A stretch of DNA of 26,975 nucleotides from JBBAFB01 sp041655595 (GCA_041655595.1 JBBAFB010000014.1:1-26975); one strand, 5' to 3'. Positions 1 through 7,989 are shown, counted from the stretch's first letter. The notes: a model not told the origin generated them from the sequence alone. Translations and numbers: made by a program.

Positions 1-44
1 TCAAGTGTACGCCCTTCAATCATTTCAACCGTCACTATTGGCAT
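1..44 (-). CDS. 4-oxalocrotonate tautomerase family protein (5' end only)
   Basis: The minus strand reads MPIVTVEMIEGRTL from an ATG at 44 and runs off the window. This is the classic N-terminus of the small (about 60-70 aa) tautomerase family, in which the initiator Met is removed and Pro1 is the catalytic base that moves protons in 2-hydroxydienoate/enol substrates. The Pro directly after Met and the following IVTVEMIEGR stretch are what identify it. A strong ribosome binding site (GAAGGGGG, complement of 52-60) lies just upstream. It is transcribed away from the MFS gene, with about 200 bases of AT-rich sequence between the two starts. The rest of the gene and its substrate cannot be seen; xylH/dmpI-like members are common in anaerobic Firmicutes without an aromatic pathway. 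Confidence 0.85.
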   Translation of the reverse strand, partial: MPIVTVEMIEGRTL

Positions 45-245
45 AACTAAAACCCCCTTCAAAATGGATTATTTCTCGTTTTATTATTTATATTATTACG
101 CCATCAAGTAGTCCTATTCCTGCATTATAGAAGGCTCAAGGCTGTTTTTTTTGTAATGAGTAAATTTAAAGTAAAAATGACAAACTAAGATACGTGTTCA
201 AGGACAATTTTTTAAGCTGTCAATAAACTGCAAGGGAGATAAAGC

Positions 246-1499
246 ATGAAAAAAGATACTGTCTGGAAGTTGGTTGCTTTAAGCGGTGTGCCTTTAATCA
301 TGGTTTTGGGGAACTCGATGCTGATTCCTGTTTTTCCGCAAATGCAAAAAGCCATGAGCATTACCAAGATGCAAGCAGGGCTGACTATCACCTTGTTTTC
401 CCTACCGGCCGCCATTTCTATTCCCATCATGGGCTTTTTAGCGGACAAATTTGGCAGAAAGCCCATTATCATTCCGGCCCTCATTTTATATGCCATCGGG
501 GGGCTGATCTCCGGCTTTGCCCCGCTAGTTGGTAAATCATATCCTTTATTGCTGGCAGGTAGGGTAATTCAAGGTGTGGGCGCCGGTGGGACAGGTCCCA
601 TAGCCATGGCTTTGGTAGGAGATATTTTTACCAGTTCCGAAAGGACAAAAGCACTGGGCACTTTGGAGGCGGCCAATGGAATGGGCAAAGTAGCCAGTCC
701 GATTTTAGGGGCTGCTATCGCTTTGATTATTTGGTACGCAATCTTTTTTGTTTATGCTGTTTTGGCGATTCCGATTGTTGTTTTAATTTGGTTTTTAATC
801 AAAGAGCCAACCCCAAAGAACCAAAATCAAGCACTCCCAAACTATACGAGCAAAATAAAAGGTATTTTTCAGGAAAAAGGGAAGGCCCTGATAGGCACCT
901 ACTTGGCGGGCAGTGTAGTCTTACTGGTTCTTTTCGGAATCCTTTCTTATCTATCGGATATTTTAGAAAAAGACTTTAATTTGGCCGGTGTTGTCAAGGG
1001 TTTAGCGCTAGCAGTCCCGGTTTTAGTCATGTCTACTACTTCATATTTTACGGGCCGCTACCTGGTTAAACAACTGCAAAAGATGAAATCTTTTATTATT
1101 TTTGGACTAATTACAGTTGCCTTCTCCATCTCAATAATTGGGCTTTTAAAAGGAAATCTGATTTTTTTCCTAGGTATTGTTGCTATGGGTCTAGGCACCG
1201 GCTTGGTATTGCCCGCTGTAAATACCCTAGTTACCAGCTCAGTTAGAGTTGAGGAAAGGGGTGGCATTACTTCCCTGTATGGGAGTGCCCGCTTTATTGG
1301 GGTAGCTATCGGCCCCCCCGCCTTTGATTTAATGCTTCGCCTAAGCCGCTCAACTATGTTCCTGGGAGGGGGAGCCTTAACCGCGGTCGCCGCATTGATT
1401 GCTTTTTGGCTAATCAACGAGCAATTATTATTAGGGAAGTTGGCCCAAAACAAAAAAACAGCTAAAAAACCCCCCAAGGTATCTCCTGAGCCCACCTAA
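246..1499 (+). CDS. MFS transporter, DHA1-like drug/metabolite exporter
   Basis: A 417-aa integral membrane protein of the length and hydrophobic pattern of a 12-helix major facilitator. Helix 1 starts around residue 10. The loop between helices 2 and 3 carries motif A (GFLADKFGRKP, about residues 63-73), and the RVIQGVGAGGTGP stretch near residue 105 matches the helix 4 motif B (RxxQGxGaA) typical of proton-driven drug:H+ antiporters. The C-terminus is a short basic tail rich in Lys and Pro. It would sit in the cytoplasmic membrane and export small molecules by proton exchange; the substrate cannot be inferred. The ATG has a good Shine-Dalgarno (AAGGGAG, about 7 bases upstream). The next gene starts 53 bases after the stop on the same strand and no terminator lies between them, so they are probably co-transcribed. 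Confidence 0.9.
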   Translation: MKKDTVWKLVALSGVPLIMVLGNSMLIPVFPQMQKAMSITKMQAGLTITLFSLPAAISIPIMGFLADKFGRKPIIIPALILYAIGGLISGFAPLVGKSYPLLLAGRVIQGVGAGGTGPIAMALVGDIFTSSERTKALGTLEAANGMGKVASPILGAAIALIIWYAIFFVYAVLAIPIVVLIWFLIKEPTPKNQNQALPNYTSKIKGIFQEKGKALIGTYLAGSVVLLVLFGILSYLSDILEKDFNLAGVVKGLALAVPVLVMSTTSYFTGRYLVKQLQKMKSFIIFGLITVAFSISIIGLLKGNLIFFLGIVAMGLGTGLVLPAVNTLVTSSVRVEERGGITSLYGSARFIGVAIGPPAFDLMLRLSRSTMFLGGGALTAVAALIAFWLINEQLLLGKLAQNKKTAKKPPKVSPEPT

Positions 1500-1552
1500 C
1501 AAGTTATTTTGTGAATGCGGCAGCTTATTATACAAGCAGGGAGGTGATTTCT

Positions 1553-1762
1553 TTGGCTGAATTGCAATCTTTAGAAAAATGCATTGCCTCCGTGGAGGAC
1601 ACCAAGCAAAACTATACGTCCATGGCAGATCTGGATGTGGATCCCGCAGGAAAGCTAATGTACAGTAAACTGGTGACCGCCTCGACCAAACATTTAGATG
1701 TGTTATACAATCGTTTGGAAGACTTAAAACAACAAGAAAATTATTTGGATAAATTACGGTAA
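1553..1762 (+). CDS. 69-aa helical protein, DUF1657-like
   Basis: The open frame begins at a GTG at 1511, but the best start is the TTG at 1553: an almost perfect ribosome binding site (AGGGAGGTGAT, 1538-1548) ends a few bases before it. That gives a 69-aa acidic, entirely helical protein without membrane segment or cysteine pair; it has a single Cys near residue 9. The pattern DxxxxLMYxKLV..S...LDVLYNRLEDL resembles the small DUF1657 family of spore-formers (about 67 aa, often near YhcN/SpoVA-type genes), but the match is by eye and weak. It probably shares a transcript with the MFS gene and ends at the strong hairpin 19 bases downstream. Function unknown. Confidence 0.7.
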   Translation: MAELQSLEKCIASVEDTKQNYTSMADLDVDPAGKLMYSKLVTASTKHLDVLYNRLEDLKQQENYLDKLR

Positions 1763-1780
1763 CCGACTGCTCTAAAAACT

Positions 1781-1811
1781 TTAAAGGGAGGGGCCTTGCC
1801 CCTCCCTTTAA
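1781..1811. terminator. Bidirectional terminator between convergent genes
   Basis: A perfect 13-bp inverted repeat (TTAAAGGGAGGGG at 1781-1793 and its complement at 1799-1811) around a 5-base loop lies between the 69-aa gene and the chemoreceptor gene. On the minus strand the stem is followed by a U-run (complement of 1774-1780), so it is strongest as terminator of the chemoreceptor transcript; the plus-strand U-run is weak. Confidence 0.85.
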
Positions 1812-1821
1812 TACGGTCTAT

Positions 1822-3813
1822 TTAAACCTTAAATTTTCCGACGATGGCATGTAAATCCTGAGCCAGCTCCGTTAGATTTTCACTAAAACTGGCCACTTCC
1901 TGTATAGAAGCTGCCTGTTCCTCTACCGATGCCATTATTTCTTCCGTGGAAGCTGAGTTTTCTTCCGCTATTGCAGATAAATTTTGCAAGGCATCTAATA
2001 TTTCATTCTTCATCTTTGCCATTTCTTTTGAAGAATTATTTAATTGAGACATAGCCCTTTCAGCTTCAGCCATGGTGTCGGCAATAAGCTGATATTTTTC
2101 TCCGCTGGCAGCAGCACTTTTCGCCTGCTGTTCTGTAATAGGTGCCACCCTTTCCATAATTTGCACTGCTCCGCGAGCGTTTTTTTGCAACTCGACAACA
2201 GTGGTATCTATTGCTTTGGTTGACGAAGCGGATTGCTCTGCAAGTTTTCTGATCTCCTCCGCCACTACCGCAAACCCCCTACCGGCAGCCCCCGCCCTGG
2301 CAGCTTCTATGGCAGCGTTTAAGGCCAGTAAATTTGTCTGTTCTGCAATGGAAGCAATAACACCGCTGGCCGCCCCTATTTGCTCGGAGCTTTCATTAGT
2401 TTTTATAATTACTTCAAAAATTTCGCCGGCGGCCTGGTTGCTTTCCGCAGTGATTCTGGATAGCTGTTCCATCTCCTTTGACCCATCTTCCACCACCTTG
2501 TCCACCCTTTCAAAAACCTTATTAAGAGCGTCAAGATATCCTGCATCTTTTTCAATAGTTTCCCCCAGCTTAAATGCTTTAGTAGAACCGCCCTCGGTAT
2601 TACGTGCCTGCTCGGAGGCGGCTTTAGCTATCTCCTCTATGGCCCTGGCAACTTCCGATGAGGCTCCGGCTGATTCCTGGGAAGAGGCGGTCATCTCCTC
2701 TGAGGCGGCAGCCACATGTTCCGCAGAACCATTTATTTCGCCTACAATTGCCCTTAGACCTACCATAACATTTTGAAATTCCTTGGCTAGGGTACCTACC
2801 TCGTCCTTTCTGGCAAAGAATTGTTGCGGCATATCCTTTGTTAAATCTAAATTGCCGATACTACCTGCATATTCTGCAGTAATAATGATTGGTTGCACTA
2901 TATAATTGCTCAGCCAAAAAGTGAGCATAACTACTAGGAGTAAAATTGGACCCATAATAAACATTAGGTTATTTCTTAAGGCGGGAACAACCTGTAAAAA
3001 TTCATCCTTATCTGCCGCAATACCAAAGAACCAATCTGTATCGGGTATTTCCGCAAATCCTGCATAGACCTCTTTACCGGCAAAGGTATAGGAGCCCACC
3101 CCGGCCTTCTCCCTAATGATCTGTTGAAAAATTTCGGCTAAACCCGCTACACTTCGATCGGTTTTGGCCGCCTCAATAGGGTTGTAGCCATCTAAGACTA
3201 ACTCCCTATTAGAGTGGGCTATGACTACCCCTTGACTGTTAATCATATAAGCATAGCCTTTTTCCCCAAAACCTGTATCATCAGTAATCTCACTTAAGGC
3301 GTTGCCGTCACGCCGACCCACCAAGGCGCCTACAACCTCTTCACCCCTTTTGATGGGCACGGCATACATTACCACAACTTCACCCGTTAACCTGCTGACA
3401 ATCGGGTTTGATACATTGGACTCGCCTGCCATGGCTTTTTGCACATAATCACGGTCACCCAGTTGGGCTACAGAACCGTCATTGTAGTAAGCAGTGCCGT
3501 CGGAGGTAACAATTGCCAGAGCCAGGAACTCATTTCCCTGGGCAGCCTGTCTTTGCAAAACCGGCATAAAGGTATCATAATCCATACTTTTTATTTGCGC
3601 AGTATCCGTTATCCTTCTCAGAATAGTTGTTAAAGAATCCACACGGCCGGCCGTAAATTTTGCCCCCTCTTTTGCTAGGGCCATCAGTGTGTTCTCTGCT
3701 TGTTCAGTCAAAGCATTGCTTGACCTCCAAATAGTCATAATACCCAGAGTAGCAAAAGAAAACACCATTAAAATAGTAAAAAATGTAATTAGCCTCGTTC
3801 TAATACTGTTCAT
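1822..3813 (-). CDS. Methyl-accepting chemotaxis protein with dCache sensor
   Basis: A 663-aa transmembrane chemoreceptor. Order: short cytoplasmic N-terminus, TM1 (about 8-28), extracellular dCache-type ligand domain (about 35-275, with the DGxxxY and GRRDG..LSEI / GYAYMINSQGVVIAH strand motifs), TM2 (about 283-305), HAMP, then the cytoplasmic coiled-coil signalling domain. The hairpin tip that contacts CheA/CheW is intact (AEQTNLLALNAAIEAARAG, then GRGFAVVAEEIRKLAEQS). It would sense a small extracellular ligand and control CheA autophosphorylation and so flagellar bias. The full amino-acid-binding signature of dCache domains was not evident, so no ligand is suggested. No CheR-binding pentapeptide is seen at the C-terminus. 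The ATG at 3813 follows GGAGGATGAAGG. It is convergent with the 69-aa gene and divergent from the DUF3784 gene. Confidence 0.95.
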   Translation of the reverse strand: MNSIRTRLITFFTILMVFSFATLGIMTIWRSSNALTEQAENTLMALAKEGAKFTAGRVDSLTTILRRITDTAQIKSMDYDTFMPVLQRQAAQGNEFLALAIVTSDGTAYYNDGSVAQLGDRDYVQKAMAGESNVSNPIVSRLTGEVVVMYAVPIKRGEEVVGALVGRRDGNALSEITDDTGFGEKGYAYMINSQGVVIAHSNRELVLDGYNPIEAAKTDRSVAGLAEIFQQIIREKAGVGSYTFAGKEVYAGFAEIPDTDWFFGIAADKDEFLQVVPALRNNLMFIMGPILLLVVMLTFWLSNYIVQPIIITAEYAGSIGNLDLTKDMPQQFFARKDEVGTLAKEFQNVMVGLRAIVGEINGSAEHVAAASEEMTASSQESAGASSEVARAIEEIAKAASEQARNTEGGSTKAFKLGETIEKDAGYLDALNKVFERVDKVVEDGSKEMEQLSRITAESNQAAGEIFEVIIKTNESSEQIGAASGVIASIAEQTNLLALNAAIEAARAGAAGRGFAVVAEEIRKLAEQSASSTKAIDTTVVELQKNARGAVQIMERVAPITEQQAKSAAASGEKYQLIADTMAEAERAMSQLNNSSKEMAKMKNEILDALQNLSAIAEENSASTEEIMASVEEQAASIQEVASFSENLTELAQDLHAIVGKFKV

Positions 3814-3957
3814 CCTTCATCCTCCAATAAATCATACTTAAAATCGCATATGTGAAAGTTAGTTCTATAACACATACCCCTTGCCAGAGGCATAAACCGT
3901 ACAAACACTGTATCCCACATTGTGAAATTTCCAAGCCTCGTAAACTCCGCAAATCTA

Positions 3958-3964
3958 TTCGACA
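3958..3964 (-). promoter_or_regulatory. Candidate Spo0A box upstream of the chemoreceptor
   Basis: The minus strand has TTTTGTCGAATA here, an exact match to the Spo0A box heptamer TGTCGAA with the usual T-run before it, about 145 bases upstream of the chemoreceptor start. A 7-mer is expected by chance about once in 8 kb on both strands, so this is only suggestive. The rest of the 315-base intergenic region (3814-4128) shows no gene. On the plus strand a TAAAAT at 4072-4077 could be the -10 element of the DUF3784 gene, with a poor -35. Confidence 0.35.
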
Positions 3965-4128
3965 AAATTTTCCTTGCATCTATTATCCTACACACAACCG
4001 GCAAGACCATGACAAAAGTCAAATATTAATTTATTTTGGATTGCTTACTTACAAATCGGCATGAGTAATGATAAAATTAGCCTTGGTAATTTAACCTTTC
4101 CAAATCATCCATAAGGGGGTTTCCGTTA

Positions 4129-4887
4129 ATGTATATTTTTCTGGGAATAATGCTTTTTTCTGTGGCGCTAATTGTAGGTCTTGGCATAGCTGTCAAACAT
4201 TTTCAAGCTTATTGGCTGATTTCAGGCTATAATACCATGTCCAGGGAAAGGAAGGCTAAGGTAAATGTGGTTGGCCTAGCCAATTTTACCGGGAACATGT
4301 GCTATATTATGGGCGCCATTATGGCCTTAGCCACCATTTTAATAATGTTGGGACAAGAGACTTGGGGTTTTATTGCTTTTGGGCTTTTTGTACCCCTTAC
4401 TATTTATATTGTTATCAAATCCCAGCAATTTGACAGTAATGCTAAAAACAGAGATGGTAGCCTGACTGCCAAATCAAAAGGCACTATTTTAGCTATTTCT
4501 GCTTTGATGGTCATAACTTTTTTGGGAATCGGCATACTTTTGTATTTTAGTAGCCAACCTAACAACATCACCATTAGCCAACAGCAACTAATAATTTCCG
4601 GTTTTTACGGAGAAAAAATTCCTTTAAGCACCATAGAGGAGCTTACATTACAGGAAGATCTACCAAAAATCCTAATGCGGACTAACGGATCTACTATTGG
4701 TACAAAAAATAAAGGTTATTATAAGCTGGAAGGCATCGAACGTGCCAAATTATTTCTTGACACTTCTAAGCCTCCCTTCATTTTCCTCCACCATGACGGT
4801 CAGCTTGTAATTTTTAATTACGACAAACCGGAAGAAACGAAAGCATTTTATGAAAAGCTCATGGCAGAGTATAAGGGTGGTCTTTGA
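4129..4887 (+). CDS. DUF3784 membrane protein with C-terminal PH-like domain
   Basis: A 252-aa membrane protein. The N-terminal half matches DUF3784: TM1 (about 2-22), then the diagnostic SGYNTMSRERKAKV (about 32-45), then two further helices (about 52-72 and 76-95). A fourth hydrophobic segment (about 122-143) leads into a soluble tail (about 147-252) with a run of beta strands (ISQQQLIISGFYGEKIPLS.IEEL) that looks like a small bacterial PH-type domain, as seen in other DUF3784 proteins. The function of this family is not known; a membrane-anchored binding or sensory role is inference. The start follows AAGGGGGT. It converges on exonuclease III, and the two 3' ends share one hairpin. Confidence 0.75.
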   Translation: MYIFLGIMLFSVALIVGLGIAVKHFQAYWLISGYNTMSRERKAKVNVVGLANFTGNMCYIMGAIMALATILIMLGQETWGFIAFGLFVPLTIYIVIKSQQFDSNAKNRDGSLTAKSKGTILAISALMVITFLGIGILLYFSSQPNNITISQQQLIISGFYGEKIPLSTIEELTLQEDLPKILMRTNGSTIGTKNKGYYKLEGIERAKLFLDTSKPPFIFLHHDGQLVIFNYDKPEETKAFYEKLMAEYKGGL

Positions 4888-4899
4888 CCACCCTTATAC
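4869..4899. terminator. Inverted repeat spanning both convergent stop codons
   Basis: A perfect 14-bp inverted repeat (GTATAAGGGTGGTC, 4869-4882, and its complement 4886-4899) with a 3-base loop. The plus-strand stop TGA (4885-4887) and the minus-strand stop of exonuclease III (4894-4896) both lie inside it, so the stem encodes the last codons of both genes. It lacks a long U-run on either side, so it is a probable but not ideal intrinsic terminator. Confidence 0.75.
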
Positions 4900-5649
4900 T
4901 TCTATTTCCAAAAGCACGGGGCAGTGATCGCTGCCCATTACTTCCGGATGTATTGCTGCTTCTTTTATCTTGTCTTTAATCCTTTCCGAAAGTACGAAAT
5001 AATCAATTCTCCAGCCCACATTTCTTTCTCTGGCTTTGCCGAAATACGACCACCAGGTATAGGCCTCCTCCTTGTCCGGGTATAAATACCTAAAGCTATC
5101 TACAAAACCCGCGGCAAGTAACCGGGAAAACTTATCCCTTTCTTCATCCGTAAATCCGGCATTTCTACGGTTGGTCTTGGGGTTCTTTAAATCAATTTCT
5201 TGATGGGCTACATTTTTGTCCCCGCAAATAATTACAGGCTTTTTCCTGTCAAGATCTTTTAGATACTTTTTAAAGTCATCCTCCCAGTCCAGCCGATATT
5301 CCAAGCGCGCCAATTCCCTTTGGGAATTTGGGGTATAAACATTGACCAAATAAAATTCAGGGTACTCAGCCGTAATTACCCTACCCTCCTGATCATGCTT
5401 TTCAATTCCCAGCCCATAGCTGATGTCTAGCGGCTCCCTTTTGGAAAAAACAGCAGTGCCCGAGTAGCCCTTTTTAACCGCATAGTTCCAGTACTGCTTA
5501 TAACCGGGCAGTTCCAACTCAATTTGCCCTGCCTGCAATTTAATCTCTTGGACAGAAAATATGTCCGCCTCCACTGATTTAAAATAGTCTAGAAAGCCTT
5601 TGCCGACCGCCGCCCTCAACCCGTTAACATTCCAGGAAACTAATCGCAT
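4894..5649 (-). CDS. xth: Exodeoxyribonuclease III / AP endonuclease
   Basis: A 251-aa enzyme of the ExoIII (EEP) family, the usual full length for the Bacillus ExoA/E. coli Xth type. It cuts the DNA backbone 5' to abasic sites in base excision repair and has 3'-phosphodiesterase and 3'-5' exonuclease activity. The signature blocks are all present in order: MRLVSWNVNGLRA at the N-terminus, SVQEIKLQ with the metal-binding Glu, YSGTAVFSK, VNVYTPNSQ, the ICGDKNVAH block, WWSYFGKARERNVGWRIDYF, and the catalytic GSDHCPV at the C-terminus. In the ICGDKNVAH block most family members have GDFN, so this protein has Lys where Phe is common; GDxN itself is kept. The start follows TAAGGAGGAG. It is a single gene. 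Confidence 0.95.
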   Translation of the reverse strand: MRLVSWNVNGLRAAVGKGFLDYFKSVEADIFSVQEIKLQAGQIELELPGYKQYWNYAVKKGYSGTAVFSKREPLDISYGLGIEKHDQEGRVITAEYPEFYLVNVYTPNSQRELARLEYRLDWEDDFKKYLKDLDRKKPVIICGDKNVAHQEIDLKNPKTNRRNAGFTDEERDKFSRLLAAGFVDSFRYLYPDKEEAYTWWSYFGKARERNVGWRIDYFVLSERIKDKIKEAAIHPEVMGSDHCPVLLEIEV

Positions 5650-5868
5650 TCTTTCTCCTCCTTAGCAAATAACAAAAGCTGTAAATAATTATTTATCTCA
5701 TCAGCCTTAAATTATAAATGAAACAGCCATTATAAACAACCGACTATTTAATATTTGCCGTATTTGCAGTACGAAACAAACTCCAGTTAATCAGCAACTT
5801 AAACGCAACCCCAAGCCCCGGTGTTAGTTGTATTTAGCTTTACAAACCGGAGGTTTATAATTAATTAG
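5650..5868. other. Non-coding upstream part of a 559-base gap
   Basis: AT-rich sequence with no credible gene on either strand. It holds the upstream region of exonuclease III (minus strand) and a small AAACC-GGA-GGTTT hairpin near 5844-5856. The rest of the 5650-6208 gap carries the sigma-factor remnant, a small terminator and the structured leader listed separately. Confidence 0.6.
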
Positions 5869-5908
5869 CAGCGGGCAGAGCTTTTGAAAAAACGGCTTTA
5901 TTGAACTG
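5869..5908 (+). pseudogene. Decayed fragment of an ECF sigma factor N-terminus
   Basis: These 40 bases match 35 of 40 positions in the intact sigma gene at 8094-8133, in the same orientation and reading frame. All five differences are transitions. The frame reads QRAELLKKRLY then TGA, against QRVELLKKRLYRT in the intact protein, so the Arg codon CGA has become a stop. Upstream the frame is closed by TAG, and after about 5910 the similarity fades. It is therefore a remnant of a second copy rather than a working gene. Confidence 0.7.
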
Positions 5909-5924
5909 TGAACCATAGATTTAT

Positions 5925-5950
5925 AAAAAGAGCGGAAAGCCGCTGTTTTT
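5925..5950 (+). terminator. Small intrinsic terminator after the sigma remnant
   Basis: AGCGG-AAAG-CCGCT (5931-5944) flanked by an A-run before and GTTTTT after, allowing five further A-U pairs beyond one G-G mismatch. It would stop plus-strand transcripts crossing the remnant before the diguanylate cyclase leader. Confidence 0.5.
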
Positions 5951-6080
5951 AGCTGCTGCTTCCTGTCCCCGGCCTCTTGCATGACGGTACCCATCCCACT
6001 CTACACCTTACCCTATGTACATAGCAATAACAGAAACAGACTCCTTTAGCCGCTTCGGACAATTGCTGTTGCATATTTGT

Positions 6081-6182
6081 TGCACCGACAGCCAGCCCCA
6101 AAGCATCACTCGGTGCAGCATAAAATTATTACCGGGTTTAAAGGATTTAGGCCCTTGATGACGAAAATAATTTTACTGCACC
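6081..6182 (+). promoter_or_regulatory. Structured leader with two competing stems before the diguanylate cyclase
   Basis: A long inverted repeat pairs 6112-6130 (GGTGCAGCATAAAATTATT) with 6166-6182 (AATAATTTTACTGCACC), differing only by a 2-base bulge. Inside its loop lies a 9-bp hairpin (GGGTTTAAA-GGA-TTTAGGCCC, two G-U pairs). A separate 8-bp stem pairs TGCACCGA (6081-6088) with TCGGTGCA (6110-6117), and the latter overlaps the start of the long stem, so the two cannot form together. The element ends about 13 bases before the ribosome binding site (AGAGGAGA). It could be a cis-regulatory RNA or a small palindromic repeat element; it matches no riboswitch class I recognise. Confidence 0.5.
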
Positions 6183-6208
6183 ATAAATGCTTCTAGAGGA
6201 GAGAAATC

Positions 6209-7885
6209 GTGACCAAGAAAATACTTTATAATTTAAAAAACCATCTGGGAACTACCTCAAAAATAAAATTTAATTCTAATAAATCAATATATTTATTATT
6301 GGCAGGTTGGACTATGCTGCTTGTTCTTTTTTTAGGTTGGAACTGGTCTCAAATTAAGGACGGCATCTATAAGGAAGCGGTAATCGCACTAAGAATGGCC
6401 TCTGATAACGACCTTTCTTTCCGGGCTTGGGCCACGGATCATGGGGGTGTTTATGTCCCCATCACACCCAGGACGGAACCTAATCCTTTTCTCTCTCACT
6501 TGGATAATCGCGATATTACCACTACAAAAGGTATGGAGCTCACCTTACTTAATCCTGCATATATCATGCGGCAAGCCTACCAGGTAAGGCTGGACAACAC
6601 GGGAGTCCGCAACAGACTAACCAGCCTGGATCCCATAAATCCGATCAATACCCCGGATGCTTGGGAGAGGGAAGCTTTAATGATGATAAAAAATGATAAT
6701 GACATTAATGAAGTCCACGCCATAACCAGTTTTGATCAGGTTCCCTCCATCAGATTGCTAAAGCCTTTTTACATTGAGGAGGGCTGTCTACAATGCCATA
6801 GTCACCAGGGCTACCAAATTGGGGACCTGCGTGGAGCTATCAGCGCGACAACTCCTTTGGCGCCATATAATTCCCTGATACAAACCCGAAGGCTTTCACT
6901 TCTGCCCGGCTACGGACTGATTTGGATTATTGGTTTAATCGGTATTTACTCGGCCGTTTCCCGTATTCAAGCGTCGTCTCTGGAACTGAAGGATAGGGAA
7001 GCTCGAAGCAGGGCCATGCTTCGAGCCATACCGGATATGTTTTGTCGTTATAGTGTGGATGGAAGGTATCTGGATATAGAAATCAAAAAAAGCTTCCCTG
7101 CCTATGAGTTGCTTTTGAAAAGAATTGAAAACAATGAGTTTGTAGGGCAAAACATTGCTTCTGTTTTACCGCTGGAAAACGCCAAAAAGCTTCTGGAGGC
7201 AATTAAAAAAGTTGTTTCTACCGGTGAAATGCAAATGGTAGAACACAACTACACGATTCAGCAAAAACAATTTTATTTTGAAGAACGTTTGGTTTTGGTA
7301 TCAGAAAAGGAAGTCATTTCTATCATTAGGGATACAACCGAACAAAAAAATTTCGAATTGCAACTGGAATATCTAAGTTACCACGATTCCTTAACTAGGC
7401 TACATAATAGGTATTATTTTGAAAAGGAACTAACAAGGTTCGAGATCAGTCGAGAGTACCCAATCAGTATTGCCTCTATTGATGTAAACGGACTAAAAAT
7501 AATCAATGACACCTTAGGCCATGTTGCCGGCGACTCCCTGCTGATAAACTGTGCGAAAGTACTAAGACAATCCCTGCGAGTTTCGGATGTATTGGCCCGG
7601 GTGGGGGGAGATGAATTTGTGGCAATTCTGCCAAAAACAAACAAGGAAGATGCCCAAAAGATTGTCCAAAGAATTAAAGATAATGTGCAAAAACAAAATA
7701 ACAAGACCCCCTTTCTTCCCTTGAGTCTAGCGGTGGGGATAGCCACTGCAGTTTCGGATGCGGATGATCTAATGTTTACCTATCAAAGAGCTGATGATCT
7801 GATGTATGAGGAAAAACATAGAAGCGGCACATTGGAAAAAAACAATATTATCAAAATACTGCAGACTTCAATTGAAAAAAAGTAA
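6209..7885 (+). CDS. Heme-type DUF3365-PAS-GGDEF diguanylate cyclase
   Basis: A 558-aa membrane signalling enzyme that makes c-di-GMP from two GTP. Order: TM1 (about 27-44), an extracytoplasmic DUF3365 (Tll0287-like) domain (about 50-230) with a c-type heme attachment motif CLQCH (193-197), TM2 (about 233-251), a PAS domain (about 265-378), and GGDEF (about 390-550). The catalytic loop is intact (RVGGDEF, 466-470), and RVSD (457-460) lies five residues before it, the canonical inhibitory I-site, so product inhibition is expected. The sensor suggests redox, NO or another diatomic ligand, which is inference. Start is GTG at 6209 behind AGAGGAGA. It is a single gene between a structured leader and a terminator. 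Confidence 0.92.
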   Translation: MTKKILYNLKNHLGTTSKIKFNSNKSIYLLLAGWTMLLVLFLGWNWSQIKDGIYKEAVIALRMASDNDLSFRAWATDHGGVYVPITPRTEPNPFLSHLDNRDITTTKGMELTLLNPAYIMRQAYQVRLDNTGVRNRLTSLDPINPINTPDAWEREALMMIKNDNDINEVHAITSFDQVPSIRLLKPFYIEEGCLQCHSHQGYQIGDLRGAISATTPLAPYNSLIQTRRLSLLPGYGLIWIIGLIGIYSAVSRIQASSLELKDREARSRAMLRAIPDMFCRYSVDGRYLDIEIKKSFPAYELLLKRIENNEFVGQNIASVLPLENAKKLLEAIKKVVSTGEMQMVEHNYTIQQKQFYFEERLVLVSEKEVISIIRDTTEQKNFELQLEYLSYHDSLTRLHNRYYFEKELTRFEISREYPISIASIDVNGLKIINDTLGHVAGDSLLINCAKVLRQSLRVSDVLARVGGDEFVAILPKTNKEDAQKIVQRIKDNVQKQNNKTPFLPLSLAVGIATAVSDADDLMFTYQRADDLMYEEKHRSGTLEKNNIIKILQTSIEKK

Positions 7886-7902
7886 CAACAAGCTGAATTT
7901 GA

Positions 7903-7933
7903 GGGAGGTGTAAACACCTCCCTTAAACTTTTT
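7903..7933 (+). terminator. Intrinsic terminator of the diguanylate cyclase gene
   Basis: GGGAGGTG-TAAA-CACCTCCC (7903-7922) followed by TTAAACTTTTT. It separates the diguanylate cyclase transcript from the sigma/anti-sigma operon. Confidence 0.85.
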
Positions 7934-7989
7934 AGGAGAATCTGGATAACCTCCAAACTAGAAACTGGGTAGCACAGAAAAATGTTTTT

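Noticed and set aside
2201..2776. 191-aa open frame on the plus strand inside the chemoreceptor gene
   Set aside because: It is antisense to the conserved signalling domain, has no ribosome binding site and its composition mirrors the Ala/Glu-rich coiled coil.
5829..5990. Minus-strand frame of about 56 codons across the sigma remnant
   Set aside because: No family resemblance or clear ribosome binding site, and it is antisense to a fragment explained by similarity to the intact sigma gene.
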